Notes: generated by a model from the letters alone, not told the origin. Shown: positions 1 through 6,405, counted from the stretch's first letter. The stretch is DNA of 6,878 bases from Chloroflexota bacterium (GCA_016191895.1 JACPVD010000030.1:1-6878), one strand, 5' to 3'. Translations and numbers: made by a program.

Positions 1-2
1 AT

Positions 3-83
3 TTGTACTTCCAACTCAATCCTGCTGAACTCCGCCGCTCGATTGACAAAAAAACCGCCAAACTTTGGAAAATTTCTCGGTAA
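3..83 (+). CDS. C-terminal tail of an integrase-core (DDE) transposase, partial
   Basis: A reading frame open from the left edge gives 26 residues (beginning LYFQLNPAELRRSID and ending LWKISR) and stops at TAA 81-83. The pattern 'LNPAxLRRxIDxxxxxLWKxxR' resembles the extreme C-terminus of integrase-core transposases of the IS481-like type, where a helix with 'LNP..LR..I...L..LW.LA' follows the catalytic domain. This is recognition from memory on a short stretch, so the family is tentative. Supporting context: the stop codon lies inside the first copy of a directly repeated motif (80-135), as expected where a transposase gene runs into the terminal repeat of its element. The catalytic domain, if present, lies outside the window. 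The other forward frames close either early (TGA at 26-28) or without a recognisable protein pattern. Confidence 0.5.
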   Translation: MYFQLNPAELRRSIDKKTAKLWKISR

Positions 84-135
84 CATTTCCCTTTGATGCA
101 ACGTTACCGTCATAGTAACATTTTATCGTGATGCA
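80..135. repeat. Direct repeats, probable insertion-sequence right end
   Basis: Two 21-base copies of GTAACATTT-N5-TGATGCA lie at 80-100 and 115-135, 35 bases apart and differing only in the central five bases (CCCTT versus TATCG). A third, partial AACATTT occurs at 145-151, touching the speE start. An inverted pair CGGTAAC (78-84) and GTTACCG (103-109) overlaps the first copy. Multiple short direct repeats just downstream of a transposase stop are typical of transposase-binding sites in an element end. The exact outer boundary and any target duplication cannot be fixed without the other end. A host operator upstream of speE is an alternative reading. Confidence 0.55.
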
Positions 136-149
136 TTACGCTACAACAT

Positions 150-971
150 TTGAATGCTCCCGAATTACATCCATATTACCGCAAAGGGATTCGCATTAAA
201 CGAATCCTTGCAGACGAGCAGACGCAGTACCAGCATCTGCAATTCGTCGAGACCGAGTTCTTCGGCAACGCGATGATCCTCGACGGCATCATCCAGCTCA
301 CCGAGCGCGACAACATGGGCTATCACGAGATGATCGTCCATGTGCCGATGCTGGCAGTCGGCAAACCGAAAAGAGTTTTGATCGTCGGCGGCGGGGACGG
401 CGGCTCGCTGCGGCAGGTCTTGCGATATGACTCGGTGGAGGAAGCCGTCGTCTGCGAACTGGATCAGCGCGTGGTGGATTTATCCCGCGAACATTTCGCC
501 GCCTCCTTCGGGGACCCGTGGTCTGATCCACGCTCCAAACTGCTCGTTCGGGACGCCTTTGGCTACTTAAAGGAAAACCCCGGTCAGTTCGACGTCATCA
601 TCTCGGACACGACCGATCCCATCGGCATGGCGGAGCGTTTGTTCTCGGACGAATTTCAAAAATTGATGGTGCGTGCCCTCGCTCCCGGCGGCGCAGCGGC
701 GACCCAGTGCGAACAGCCGTATTTCGATACGGAATTGATAAAGACCATCTATCGCTCCGCCAAATCCCTGACGAAGAATCCCGCCTATTACTACGCCAAC
801 ATCCCCACCTACCCCGGCGGGGGAATCGGCTTCATGTACGTCTCGGACACTCCCTGGGAGAACGGATTGGAGACGCCCTACCCGCCCGGCGAGAATCAAT
901 ATCTCAACCCCGAAGTCCACAAGGCGGCGTTTGCCCTGCCGGAGTTTTTTCGGAAAGGGTTGCATGGGTGA
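150..971 (+). CDS. speE: Spermidine synthase / polyamine aminopropyltransferase
   Basis: This 273-residue cytosolic enzyme should transfer the aminopropyl group of decarboxylated S-adenosylmethionine to a diamine such as putrescine, giving spermidine and methylthioadenosine. The small N-terminal beta domain is followed by a Rossmann-like methyltransferase fold. Family signatures are present: 'LDGIIQLTERD' (44-54), YHEM (58-61), the nucleotide-binding GGGDGGSLRQVL (80-91), acidic E103 in 'VCELD', and the DTTDP gate motif with D153 and D156. The C-terminal 'NPEVHKAAFALPEFF' is also typical. Length is normal for bacterial SpeE. The only usable in-frame start is TTG at 150, since an in-frame stop lies at 129-131, and no clear Shine-Dalgarno precedes it. 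The N-terminus begins a few residues closer to 'IRIKRIL' than in many homologues. The motif after 'IPTYPGG' reads GIGF, where several relatives carry an aromatic, so the amine acceptor (putrescine, agmatine or other) is not certain. No speD lies nearby. Confidence 0.93.
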   Translation: MNAPELHPYYRKGIRIKRILADEQTQYQHLQFVETEFFGNAMILDGIIQLTERDNMGYHEMIVHVPMLAVGKPKRVLIVGGGDGGSLRQVLRYDSVEEAVVCELDQRVVDLSREHFAASFGDPWSDPRSKLLVRDAFGYLKENPGQFDVIISDTTDPIGMAERLFSDEFQKLMVRALAPGGAAATQCEQPYFDTELIKTIYRSAKSLTKNPAYYYANIPTYPGGGIGFMYVSDTPWENGLETPYPPGENQYLNPEVHKAAFALPEFFRKGLHG

Positions 972-1013
972 TTTTCACACCCAATGATAATAATGTGCCG
1001 GGCGCCGGAAGGG

Positions 1014-1033
1014 TATAATTATCGTACGAGGTG
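1014..1033 (+). promoter_or_regulatory. -10 box and ribosome-binding site of the toxin-antitoxin operon
   Basis: A perfect TATAAT lies at 1014-1019, followed by a GAGGTG ribosome-binding site at 1028-1033 and ATG at 1038, so the leader would be only about a dozen bases. No good -35 is seen at 16-18 bases upstream. Two small palindromes, ATAATTAT (1015-1022, overlapping the -10) and CGTACG (1023-1028), could be operator half-sites for autoregulation, but that is inference. Confidence 0.55.
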
Positions 1034-1037
1034 CGCC

Positions 1038-1271
1038 ATGACCGATATGGAACAAACTATCATGCTCGAAATTTCCACGCTGCCTGAGAGACGATTGGCG
1101 GACGTTTTAGCGTTTGTCCGTTACTTGAAATTGAGCATACCGACAGAAGAAAAGGATTTGGAGGAAAGATTCGATAACGCCTTGAAATCCATCCGCGCGC
1201 GCGCAGAGAAAATGAACATCACCGACGAAGACATCAAGGCGGAAATCCGCGCCGTACGGGAAGGCAAATAA
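1038..1271 (+). CDS. Antitoxin-like protein of a PIN toxin-antitoxin pair
   Basis: This is a 77-residue acidic and basic helical protein encoded directly before a PIN-domain toxin. Residues 14-31 (LPERRLADVLAFVRYLK) match the 'LPE..L.EVLDFV.FL' helix seen in DUF2281-like and other small antitoxins. The C-terminal half is charged and probably helical, ending in ITDEDIKAEIRAVREGK, a tail type that commonly wraps around the PIN partner. No clear ribbon-helix-helix or AbrB fold is visible, so its DNA-binding mode is unknown. ATG 1038 is chosen over the more upstream in-frame ATG at 984 because TATAAT (1014-1019) and the GAGGTG site (1028-1033) lie between them. The stop TAA shares one base with the toxin ATG (TAATG), indicating translational coupling. 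Expected role: neutralise the downstream ribonuclease and possibly repress the operon. Assignment as antitoxin rests mainly on context. Confidence 0.75.
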   Translation: MTDMEQTIMLEISTLPERRLADVLAFVRYLKLSIPTEEKDLEERFDNALKSIRARAEKMNITDEDIKAEIRAVREGK

Positions 1272-1672
1272 TGCGGGTTGTTCTCGACACCAATATTTTC
1301 ATCTCTTCCACGTTGGGCGGAAAATTGAAGGTTATTGTTGACGAGTGGAAAGCGGGAAAATTCAAATTGATCGTATCAGAAGCGATTGCCCGCGAATATC
1401 TTGACGTAATCAACCGCCCGAAGTTCAAAATCCCCCAGATCGAGATTGTGACAGCCACCGAGTATCTTTTACAACACGCTGAATTTGTAACACCCGAAGA
1501 AGAAATTGTCGTCATTGTCGCCGATCCAACGGATAATAAATTTCTCGAGGCAGCCATTGCGGGAAATGTGAATTACATTGTCAGCGGGGACAGTCACTTG
1601 CTGGAACTTGGCACTTTCAGGGGCATACCCATCACCAGAGCCGTGGAATTTATCGAATTGCTGAATTCGTAG
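1271..1672 (+). CDS. PIN-domain ribonuclease toxin (COG1569-type)
   Basis: This 133-residue protein is a single PIN domain, the Mg-dependent ribonuclease fold used by VapC-like toxins. The expected acidic residues are in place: D6 in 'VVLDTN', E42 in 'REYLDVI', D88 in 'DPTDNKFLEAA' and D107 in 'SGDSHLL'. The spacing, the 'NRPKF' segment (48-52) and the 'NYIVSGDSHLLELGTFRGIPI' layout match the 'putative toxin component, PIN family' group (COG1569) better than classic VapC. All catalytic acids are intact, so it is probably active. The ATG overlaps the antitoxin stop by one base and is preceded by GGGAAGG (1258-1264) at six bases, so expression is coupled to the antitoxin. The RNA target cannot be told from sequence. 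Confidence 0.9.
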   Translation: MRVVLDTNIFISSTLGGKLKVIVDEWKAGKFKLIVSEAIAREYLDVINRPKFKIPQIEIVTATEYLLQHAEFVTPEEEIVVIVADPTDNKFLEAAIAGNVNYIVSGDSHLLELGTFRGIPITRAVEFIELLNS

Positions 1673-1702
1673 ACTCTGAAAACTGCCGCGCGGTTGAATG
1701 AT

Positions 1703-1752
1703 CGCCACTGGGCGCTTATCCCGGCGTAGTAGGAGATTACCCCTACGTGGCG
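1703..1752. other. Structured intergenic segment (nested inverted repeats)
   Basis: Between the toxin gene and the large secreted-protein gene, CGCCAC (1703-1708) pairs with GTGGCG (1747-1752). Inside it, GTAGG (1729-1733) pairs with CCTAC (1742-1746) across an 8-base loop, and GGG (1710-1712) with CCC (1720-1722). Together these could fold as a three-arm junction. There is no T-run on either side, so a simple terminator is unlikely. It might be a dispersed intergenic repeat or an mRNA element. The function is unknown. Confidence 0.4.
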
Positions 1753-1797
1753 CGACGCACTATTCCAAGCAGCAGTTGTTTTGTTACGATACGGGAA

Positions 1798-1825
1798 TTG
1801 TTTCCTTTTTCTTGCGTGCTATAGT
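1798..1825 (+). promoter_or_regulatory. Candidate promoter of the secreted beta-helix protein gene
   Basis: TTGTTT (1798-1803) and TATAGT (1820-1825) are separated by 16 bases. Transcription would start near 1832, leaving only about 11 bases before ATG 1843. GGA at 1832-1834 is the only weak ribosome-binding candidate. This short-leader layout matches the other promoters in the window. Confidence 0.5.
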
Positions 1826-1842
1826 GGGATTGGACAGTGCGT

Positions 1843-4800
1843 ATGAAAACCTTCCCGCGAACCCGACATCGCCGATATTTCTTGACCGTTTTAGTCATGA
1901 TGATTTTCATATCTCTCTGCCTGCCTTTTCAAAACGCGGGTGCGACTCCGCGCGGGGCGTTCAGCCAGATCAGCTTTGTGGCGAATATCGAAACGGCGGG
2001 AGTGACCGTCAGCGGCGCGGGTTTGCCCGCGTCGGCGCAGATGGCATACCGCCGTGTCGGAGAAACCAACTGGCAGACCGGGCATAACCTTGTGCGCATC
2101 AAGGATGGGCGTCTGGTCGGCAGTCTCTTCAACCTCGCGCCTGCATCCAGTTACGAAGTCAAGGTGACGGATGGGACGGGGGAGATCGTCGGCTCGTTTA
2201 CGACTCAGGCAGATGAATTGCTTTTCACGCCAACCAACATAATTTACGTCAACGATGATGCCGCCCCCGGCGGGGACGGTTCTTTTGCCGCGCCGTTTCG
2301 CACGATTCAAGAAGGCGTCAACCGAGCCGCGCCGGGGACACAAGTCCTCGTGGCGGATGGGGTTTATAAAGAGTCGGTCACCTTCCCGGCGAGTGGAATG
2401 CCCGGGAGTTGGATTCAGGTCAAGGCGGAGGGCGGAGGCGCGGTCCTCGATGGGTCCGATGTCATGGCTCCGGATGTGTGGACGTCGTATGAGTCCAAGC
2501 CCTATATCTGGTACACAAGAATCGGATATTGGATCAAGTATCTCGCGCGCGACGGCAAACGCATGTATCAATACGATTATTTGGATGATCTGCTCAACGC
2601 GCGCGGGCACAACGGCGTGCCGATGAGCGAGGGCTGGTATTACGACCCGAACACGGGGAAGTTATATGTGCGAACCCAACAGGAACCGAAAAAATATTCA
2701 TGGAACCTGCCGATCTTCAACCGCGCGTTTTATGTGGACGGGCGCGATTGGATCTGGATCGAAGGCTTCGAGATGCGGTTTTATGGAACGGGCTACGGCT
2801 GCGGCGCATGTTTGAAGGACGCCTCGCATATCGTCGTGCGCAGGAACCGCATCCACAACATGCAGAACCCGGTCTTTTTGGAATGGAACGGCGCAGAGGG
2901 GCGCGGGGACGACACGCGCATCGAGTACAACGAGATGTACGATGTGCTCGACAGTCCCTGGGCGTGGAACGCGCAAAAGGGGACTTCGATGGAGTCGATC
3001 GCCATCGTCCTGCGCGGACATAACGGCGCTATCGTGCGCGGCAATACCATCCATCATTATTTCAACGGTATGTATACGAGTTCCTCCGCCGCGCTTGACA
3101 ACCCCGGCGTGATGTTCGATGCGGATATTTACAACAACCGCATCTACGCCATCGGCGATGACGCCTTCGAGCCCGAAGGGACCTGCGTCAATCACCGCTT
3201 CCGCAATAATACAATCGATTCGGCGTTGGTGGGCATCTCGCTTGCGCCGGTCACCATGGGACCGGTCTGGGTCTTGCGCAATACCTTTGCCAATTTCACC
3301 GGCAGGAGCGTGAAGTGGGATCGGTATTCCGACGGCTGGGTCTTCATGTATCACAACACCAGTTGGACGAATTTCAACGCGCCGAACGCGCTCGAGTTCA
3401 TCAGCCCGGTGCGCAATTCGGTTTTACGAAACAATATCTTTCAAGGCGGCATTTATTCGGTGGAAGCGCGCAACCCTGGCGCCTTCGGTCACGATTGGAA
3501 CTACGACAATTGGAGCACGGGCTTTGGCTCACGGTTCAAATGGGAAAACGTGGATTACCCGAACCTCAACCAGTTCTGCCGCGCCTCAGGGCTGGAATGC
3601 AATGGGCATGAATCCACGCCCGGTCTGACGTACCCGGCTGGCGCCGATTTTTCATTACTGCCCACGAGCGCAAACATCGACCGCGGATTATTCATCCCCG
3701 GCATCAATGACGGCTTCTACGGTAGCGCGCCTGATATCGGCGCGGTCGAATCATTCATCGTGACGACGCCCGCTGTTTCAGCGCTCGTCCGCGCGGATGT
3801 GAATCCCACCGGCGCGTCCATTGTTAATTTCAATATTGTATTTTCAAAGTCGGTCACCGGCGTGGACGTTACAGACTTCATTCTTGCTGCAGACCCATCC
3901 ATTACCGGCGCGTCTGTTCTGAATGTTACGCCTGTCAATGAAGCGAACTATATCGTCAGTGTCAACACCGGGTCGGGCAGCGGAAATCTCCGGCTCGACC
4001 TGCCGGACGATGACTCGATCCGCGACGCGAACGGGACTCCGCTTGGGGGCATCGGCGCGGGCAACGGCGGATTCAATGGGGAGTCTTATTTCATTGACAA
4101 GACATTGCCATTTGCAAGCAGCATCCTGCGCGCGGATGCATCACCGAGCAATGCCGACGTCATTCATTTCACAGTCAATTTTTCAGAGAACGTCACCGGC
4201 GTGGACCCCGGCGATTTCCTCCTAACCCCGTCTGGTTCGATTTCAAATTACGCGATCATTGAAGTTTTGGGATCGGGTAATTCTTATGCAGTTACCGTCA
4301 ACACGGGAGTCGGTGATGGAACCCTGCGCCTCGACCTTGCCGATAACGATTCGATCCTCGATGAAACATCCCTGCCTTTGGGCGGACTCGGTGCCGGGAA
4401 TGGAAATTATTCATCCGGCGATGTGTATGTGATCAACAAAGCGGTTCCTACCGTGACCTCGATCCTGCGCCTCGACCCAAGCCCCACCGCCGCCGGAAGC
4501 GCGCGCTTCACGGTCACGTTCTCAGAATCCGTGACCGGCGTGGACGCGGCTGCTTTCGCGCTGACCGTTTCGAGCGTGTCGGATGCGGGGGTTGCATCCG
4601 TCAGCGGCTCGGGGACGACTTATACCGTCACCATTTTCACCGGCAATGGAGATGGTTCACTGCGGCTTGACCTGCTCGATAACGACAGCATTCTCGATGC
4701 GGGTTTATCCCCATTGGGCGGCGCAGGCTTGGGTAACGCGAATTTCTACAACGGCGAGACGTATACGATAGACCGCGCCGCGCCGCTGATCCAGACCATG

Positions 4801-5373
4801 ACTTTTTACTCGGACGGGGCGCACGACGGCTGGATTTTGGAAGGGAAGGAGACCAGCAACAAAGGCGGGACGATGAACAGCAGCGCAGCCGTTCTGCGCG
4901 TGGGCGATAACGCGCAGGATAACCAGTACCGTTCGATCCTGCATTTCCCCACATCCACACTGCCGGATAACGCCGCCATCACGCAGGCGATATTGACATT
5001 GCAAATGGAATCGGTTGTTGGAGCGAACCCGTTCAAGACGCACCGCAACATCTGGGTGGATATCCGCCAGGGCGCGTTCGGCAGTTTTGGTCCGCTTCAG
5101 ATCGGCGCGTTGCAGAATTCCGATTTCCAGGCGGCGGCTTCTTTATACACGGCAGGCACGATCCTCGATAACGCCGTCGGCGGCTGGTATTGGGCGACCC
5201 TGGACGCCAAAGCCCTGCCCCTCATCAACCTGAAAGGCGTCACCCAATTCCGCCTCGGCTTTTTGCTCGACGACGACGACGACCGCAAGGATGATTACAT
5301 CTCCTTCTTGAGCGGAAATTACAGTGTGACCACCGCTCGTCCGCAATTGACGGTCAGGTATTTTGTGCCGTAA
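1843..5373 (+). CDS. Secreted modular protein: Fn3-like, right-handed beta-helix, three 113-aa repeats, DNRLRE-like domain
   Basis: The product is 1176 residues from ATG 1843. GTG at 1837 would add two residues but sits too close to GGA 1832-1834. Residues 1-34 form a signal peptide: basic RTRHRR, a hydrophobic core, then AGA before TP. Residues about 40-124 look like a fibronectin III-type beta-sandwich ending in 'GSFTTQ'. From 134 (IYVNDDAAPGGDGSFAAPFR) a DUF1565/pectate-lyase-like right-handed beta-helix begins, with repeated N-x-I turns (NRIHN, NTIHH, NRIYA, NTIDS, NIFQG) and GDDAFEPE (438-445). It closes at the PDIGAVE motif (630-636). Three 113-residue repeats follow (about 647-981). 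The end (982-1176) resembles a DNRLRE/CBM96-like domain ('SILHFPTSTLPDNAAITQAIL') with five Asp in a row (1143-1147). There is no C-terminal anchor or LPXTG motif, so it is secreted or held non-covalently at the surface. A polysaccharide-binding, lyase or adhesive role is plausible, but no catalytic set is proven. Confidence 0.85.
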   Translation: MKTFPRTRHRRYFLTVLVMMIFISLCLPFQNAGATPRGAFSQISFVANIETAGVTVSGAGLPASAQMAYRRVGETNWQTGHNLVRIKDGRLVGSLFNLAPASSYEVKVTDGTGEIVGSFTTQADELLFTPTNIIYVNDDAAPGGDGSFAAPFRTIQEGVNRAAPGTQVLVADGVYKESVTFPASGMPGSWIQVKAEGGGAVLDGSDVMAPDVWTSYESKPYIWYTRIGYWIKYLARDGKRMYQYDYLDDLLNARGHNGVPMSEGWYYDPNTGKLYVRTQQEPKKYSWNLPIFNRAFYVDGRDWIWIEGFEMRFYGTGYGCGACLKDASHIVVRRNRIHNMQNPVFLEWNGAEGRGDDTRIEYNEMYDVLDSPWAWNAQKGTSMESIAIVLRGHNGAIVRGNTIHHYFNGMYTSSSAALDNPGVMFDADIYNNRIYAIGDDAFEPEGTCVNHRFRNNTIDSALVGISLAPVTMGPVWVLRNTFANFTGRSVKWDRYSDGWVFMYHNTSWTNFNAPNALEFISPVRNSVLRNNIFQGGIYSVEARNPGAFGHDWNYDNWSTGFGSRFKWENVDYPNLNQFCRASGLECNGHESTPGLTYPAGADFSLLPTSANIDRGLFIPGINDGFYGSAPDIGAVESFIVTTPAVSALVRADVNPTGASIVNFNIVFSKSVTGVDVTDFILAADPSITGASVLNVTPVNEANYIVSVNTGSGSGNLRLDLPDDDSIRDANGTPLGGIGAGNGGFNGESYFIDKTLPFASSILRADASPSNADVIHFTVNFSENVTGVDPGDFLLTPSGSISNYAIIEVLGSGNSYAVTVNTGVGDGTLRLDLADNDSILDETSLPLGGLGAGNGNYSSGDVYVINKAVPTVTSILRLDPSPTAAGSARFTVTFSESVTGVDAAAFALTVSSVSDAGVASVSGSGTTYTVTIFTGNGDGSLRLDLLDNDSILDAGLSPLGGAGLGNANFYNGETYTIDRAAPLIQTMTFYSDGAHDGWILEGKETSNKGGTMNSSAAVLRVGDNAQDNQYRSILHFPTSTLPDNAAITQAILTLQMESVVGANPFKTHRNIWVDIRQGAFGSFGPLQIGALQNSDFQAAASLYTAGTILDNAVGGWYWATLDAKALPLINLKGVTQFRLGFLLDDDDDRKDDYISFLSGNYSVTTARPQLTVRYFVP
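3781..4785 (+). repeat. Three in-frame 339-base (113-residue) repeats within the secreted protein
   Basis: The identical 12-mer ACCGGCGTGGAC recurs at 3856, 4195 and 4534, exactly 339 bases apart each time, so no codon has been gained or lost between units at that point. Each unit reads roughly (I/L)(V/L)R.D..P..A....F.V.FS..VTGVD...F, a Y.V.(V/I).TG.G.G.LRLDL core, then D.DSI.D....PLGG.G.GN. The third unit ends near IDRAAP. The Asp-rich loops (DDDSIRD, DNDSILD twice) could bind calcium, as in many extracellular beta-sandwich repeats. Similar repeats are common in surface proteins of Anaerolineae, to my knowledge. Confidence 0.85.
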
Positions 5374-5405
5374 AAATCCCTGAATAGTGCCTTCAATTGA
5401 TCTAT

Positions 5406-5451
5406 GTAAAAGCCTCTTGCCGGGATTTATGCAAGAGGCTTTTACTTTTAT
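5406..5451. terminator. Rho-independent terminator between convergent genes
   Basis: A perfect 15-base stem, GTAAAAGCCTCTTGC (5406-5420) with GCAAGAGGCTTTTAC (5431-5445), encloses a 10-base loop and is followed on the plus strand by TTTTATTTGTT. It sits 33 bases after the secreted-protein stop and 23 bases from the end of the convergent protease gene. The A/T-rich outer stem gives T-runs in both directions, so it probably serves both genes, most strongly the plus strand. Confidence 0.9.
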
Positions 5452-5468
5452 TTGTTATTGGAGTGCGA

Positions 5469-6218
5469 CTAATATCTCCCCAATGCCTGTAACATCTGAA
5501 AACTCTGGAAGGCGAGCAGACCGAAGAGGAGCCCCATGTAAACGCTGCCCATGAAGACCAGCCCGAAGACGGCGAGTGTCCCCCCTGTAATGACGGAAAT
5601 CCAGAGGGAGGTGCGCATTCCATTCCACGGGTCGCGCTGGATGAGGAAATAACGCGAGACATGTCCGCCATCGAGGGGATAGACGGGCAGCAGGTTGATG
5701 ATCCCCCAAAAGATGTTGACCCATAAGATCGTGATGAAGACATCGGTCAGGATGCCGTTGAAGGCGGGGATGTAAACGATGGGAAATGGGATGATGTCGA
5801 GAATGGTGGTGAAGATGATATCGCCGCCCAGCGCCGCGCCCACAACCAGGGAAAGACCGGCGAAGGCGAATCCGGCGAAGGGTCCCGCGAGCGAGACGAC
5901 GATGTGTTGATTCGGGGTCAGTCCCACGCTGGCGTATCCTCCGCCCCACGGCATGGATTCCGGCACGGTCAACCCGCCGGTTGCGTGCAGCAGGATGTGA
6001 GAGGGCTGTCCGTACCTGCGAAAGGCAAAGGCATGTCCGAGTTCGTGGATGAGGATCGAGATGAACACAACAATGATCCAGACCACGACCATGAGCGGAT
6101 GCCCCGAGTTGCTTCCGAGGAGAAGTGCGATCACCCAGAATAAGGGATGGACTCGCACGGGAATCCCGGCGATGGAAAATTGCAGGTCGAAACGGGTCGG
6201 GGAGACGGATTGGAGCAT
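5469..6218 (-). CDS. Site-2 protease family intramembrane zinc metalloprotease (M50)
   Basis: This 249-residue polytopic membrane protein should cleave substrates within the lipid bilayer. The zinc-binding HELGH motif is at 58-62 inside a hydrophobic helix (about 42-64), and the third ligand lies in 'NLLPVYPLDGGH' with D183. 'SLAGPFAG' (109-116) and the N-terminal 'VRVHPLFW' (21-28) are typical of short, SpoIVFB-like S2P proteins. There is no PDZ or CBS domain. Hydrophobic segments lie at about 26-36, 42-57, 105-130, 134-172 and 205-245. All motifs are intact. ATG at 6218-6216 lies seven bases after an extended -10 box, so the message may be leaderless. The gene is convergent with the secreted-protein gene and shares its terminator. 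The natural substrate (anti-sigma factor, signal peptide remnant or other) cannot be inferred from its neighbours. Confidence 0.92.
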   Translation of the reverse strand: MLQSVSPTRFDLQFSIAGIPVRVHPLFWVIALLLGSNSGHPLMVVVWIIVVFISILIHELGHAFAFRRYGQPSHILLHATGGLTVPESMPWGGGYASVGLTPNQHIVVSLAGPFAGFAFAGLSLVVGAALGGDIIFTTILDIIPFPIVYIPAFNGILTDVFITILWVNIFWGIINLLPVYPLDGGHVSRYFLIQRDPWNGMRTSLWISVITGGTLAVFGLVFMGSVYMGLLFGLLAFQSFQMLQALGRY

Positions 6219-6225
6219 GTCCGCG

Positions 6226-6234
6226 AGTATAACA
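6226..6234 (-). promoter_or_regulatory. Extended -10 promoter of the site-2 protease gene, likely leaderless
   Basis: On the minus strand TG-T-TATACT occupies 6234-6226, an extended -10 element. ATG begins seven bases later at 6218, about where transcription would start, so there is little or no 5' leader and no room for a Shine-Dalgarno. The -35 position has no match to TTGACA, which an extended -10 can offset. Confidence 0.6.
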
Positions 6235-6285
6235 TCGAACTGGGAGGGTCTTCCGTGGTTTAGGTGATAGATGCGCTAAAACGGT

Positions 6286-6405
6286 TAATTCGCCTCCACA
6301 GTCGTGGACAGCTTCCAAAATGCGTTTGTCGCGCTCTGTGAGCCTCATAAAGGGCGGATTATGTACTCTGCCATATCGAGGTAGCCTTTGCTTCTTTTCT
6401 GCCAT
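6286..6405 (-). pseudogene. N-terminal remnant of a replication-relaxation-like gene
   Basis: From ATG 6405-6403 the minus strand encodes a start such as MAEKKQRLPRYGRV, then NPPFMRLTERDKRILEAVH. This resembles the N-terminus of replication-relaxation family (winged-helix, plasmid or ICE-associated) proteins that I know from Anaerolineae, where 'LT.RD..IL.AV' opens the helix-turn-helix. After about residue 34 the similarity fades (DCGGELTVLAHLSPKPR), and within 190 bases the frame enters the protease gene in another reading frame. The frame stays open to about 5455 only because it overlaps that gene antisense-free but out of frame. The body of the expected protein is therefore missing. It is probably a deletion remnant of a mobile or repeated gene family. 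Family identity is from memory, so moderate. Confidence 0.5.

Noticed and set aside
43..48. TTGACA hexamer as a -35 box for speE
   Set aside because: It lies inside the transposase-tail codons and no -10-like hexamer is found 16-18 bases downstream (that position reads TGGAAA).
984..1037. Earlier ATG start for the antitoxin at 984
   Set aside because: The added 18 residues would span a perfect TATAAT and a GAGGTG ribosome-binding site that serve ATG 1038, and they have no similarity to antitoxin N-termini.
1891..2610. Long antisense reading frame opposite the secreted-protein gene, and similar ones at 2698-3354 and 567-965
   Set aside because: These are mirror frames of GC-biased genes. Their translations lack recognisable motifs and have skewed composition, while the plus-strand products have clear domains.
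3781..4785. Regular 339-base periodicity as a CRISPR or tandem mobile array
   Set aside because: Units are long, in frame, diverged and fully translated as extracellular domain repeats. There are no short identical repeats with unique spacers.
5455..6405. A continuous 316-residue minus-strand reading frame beginning at the remnant gene
   Set aside because: Only about the first 35-40 codons look like a protein family. The rest runs through the protease gene in another frame and gives Arg/His/Pro-rich low-quality sequence, while the protease frame has intact HELGH and LDG motifs.
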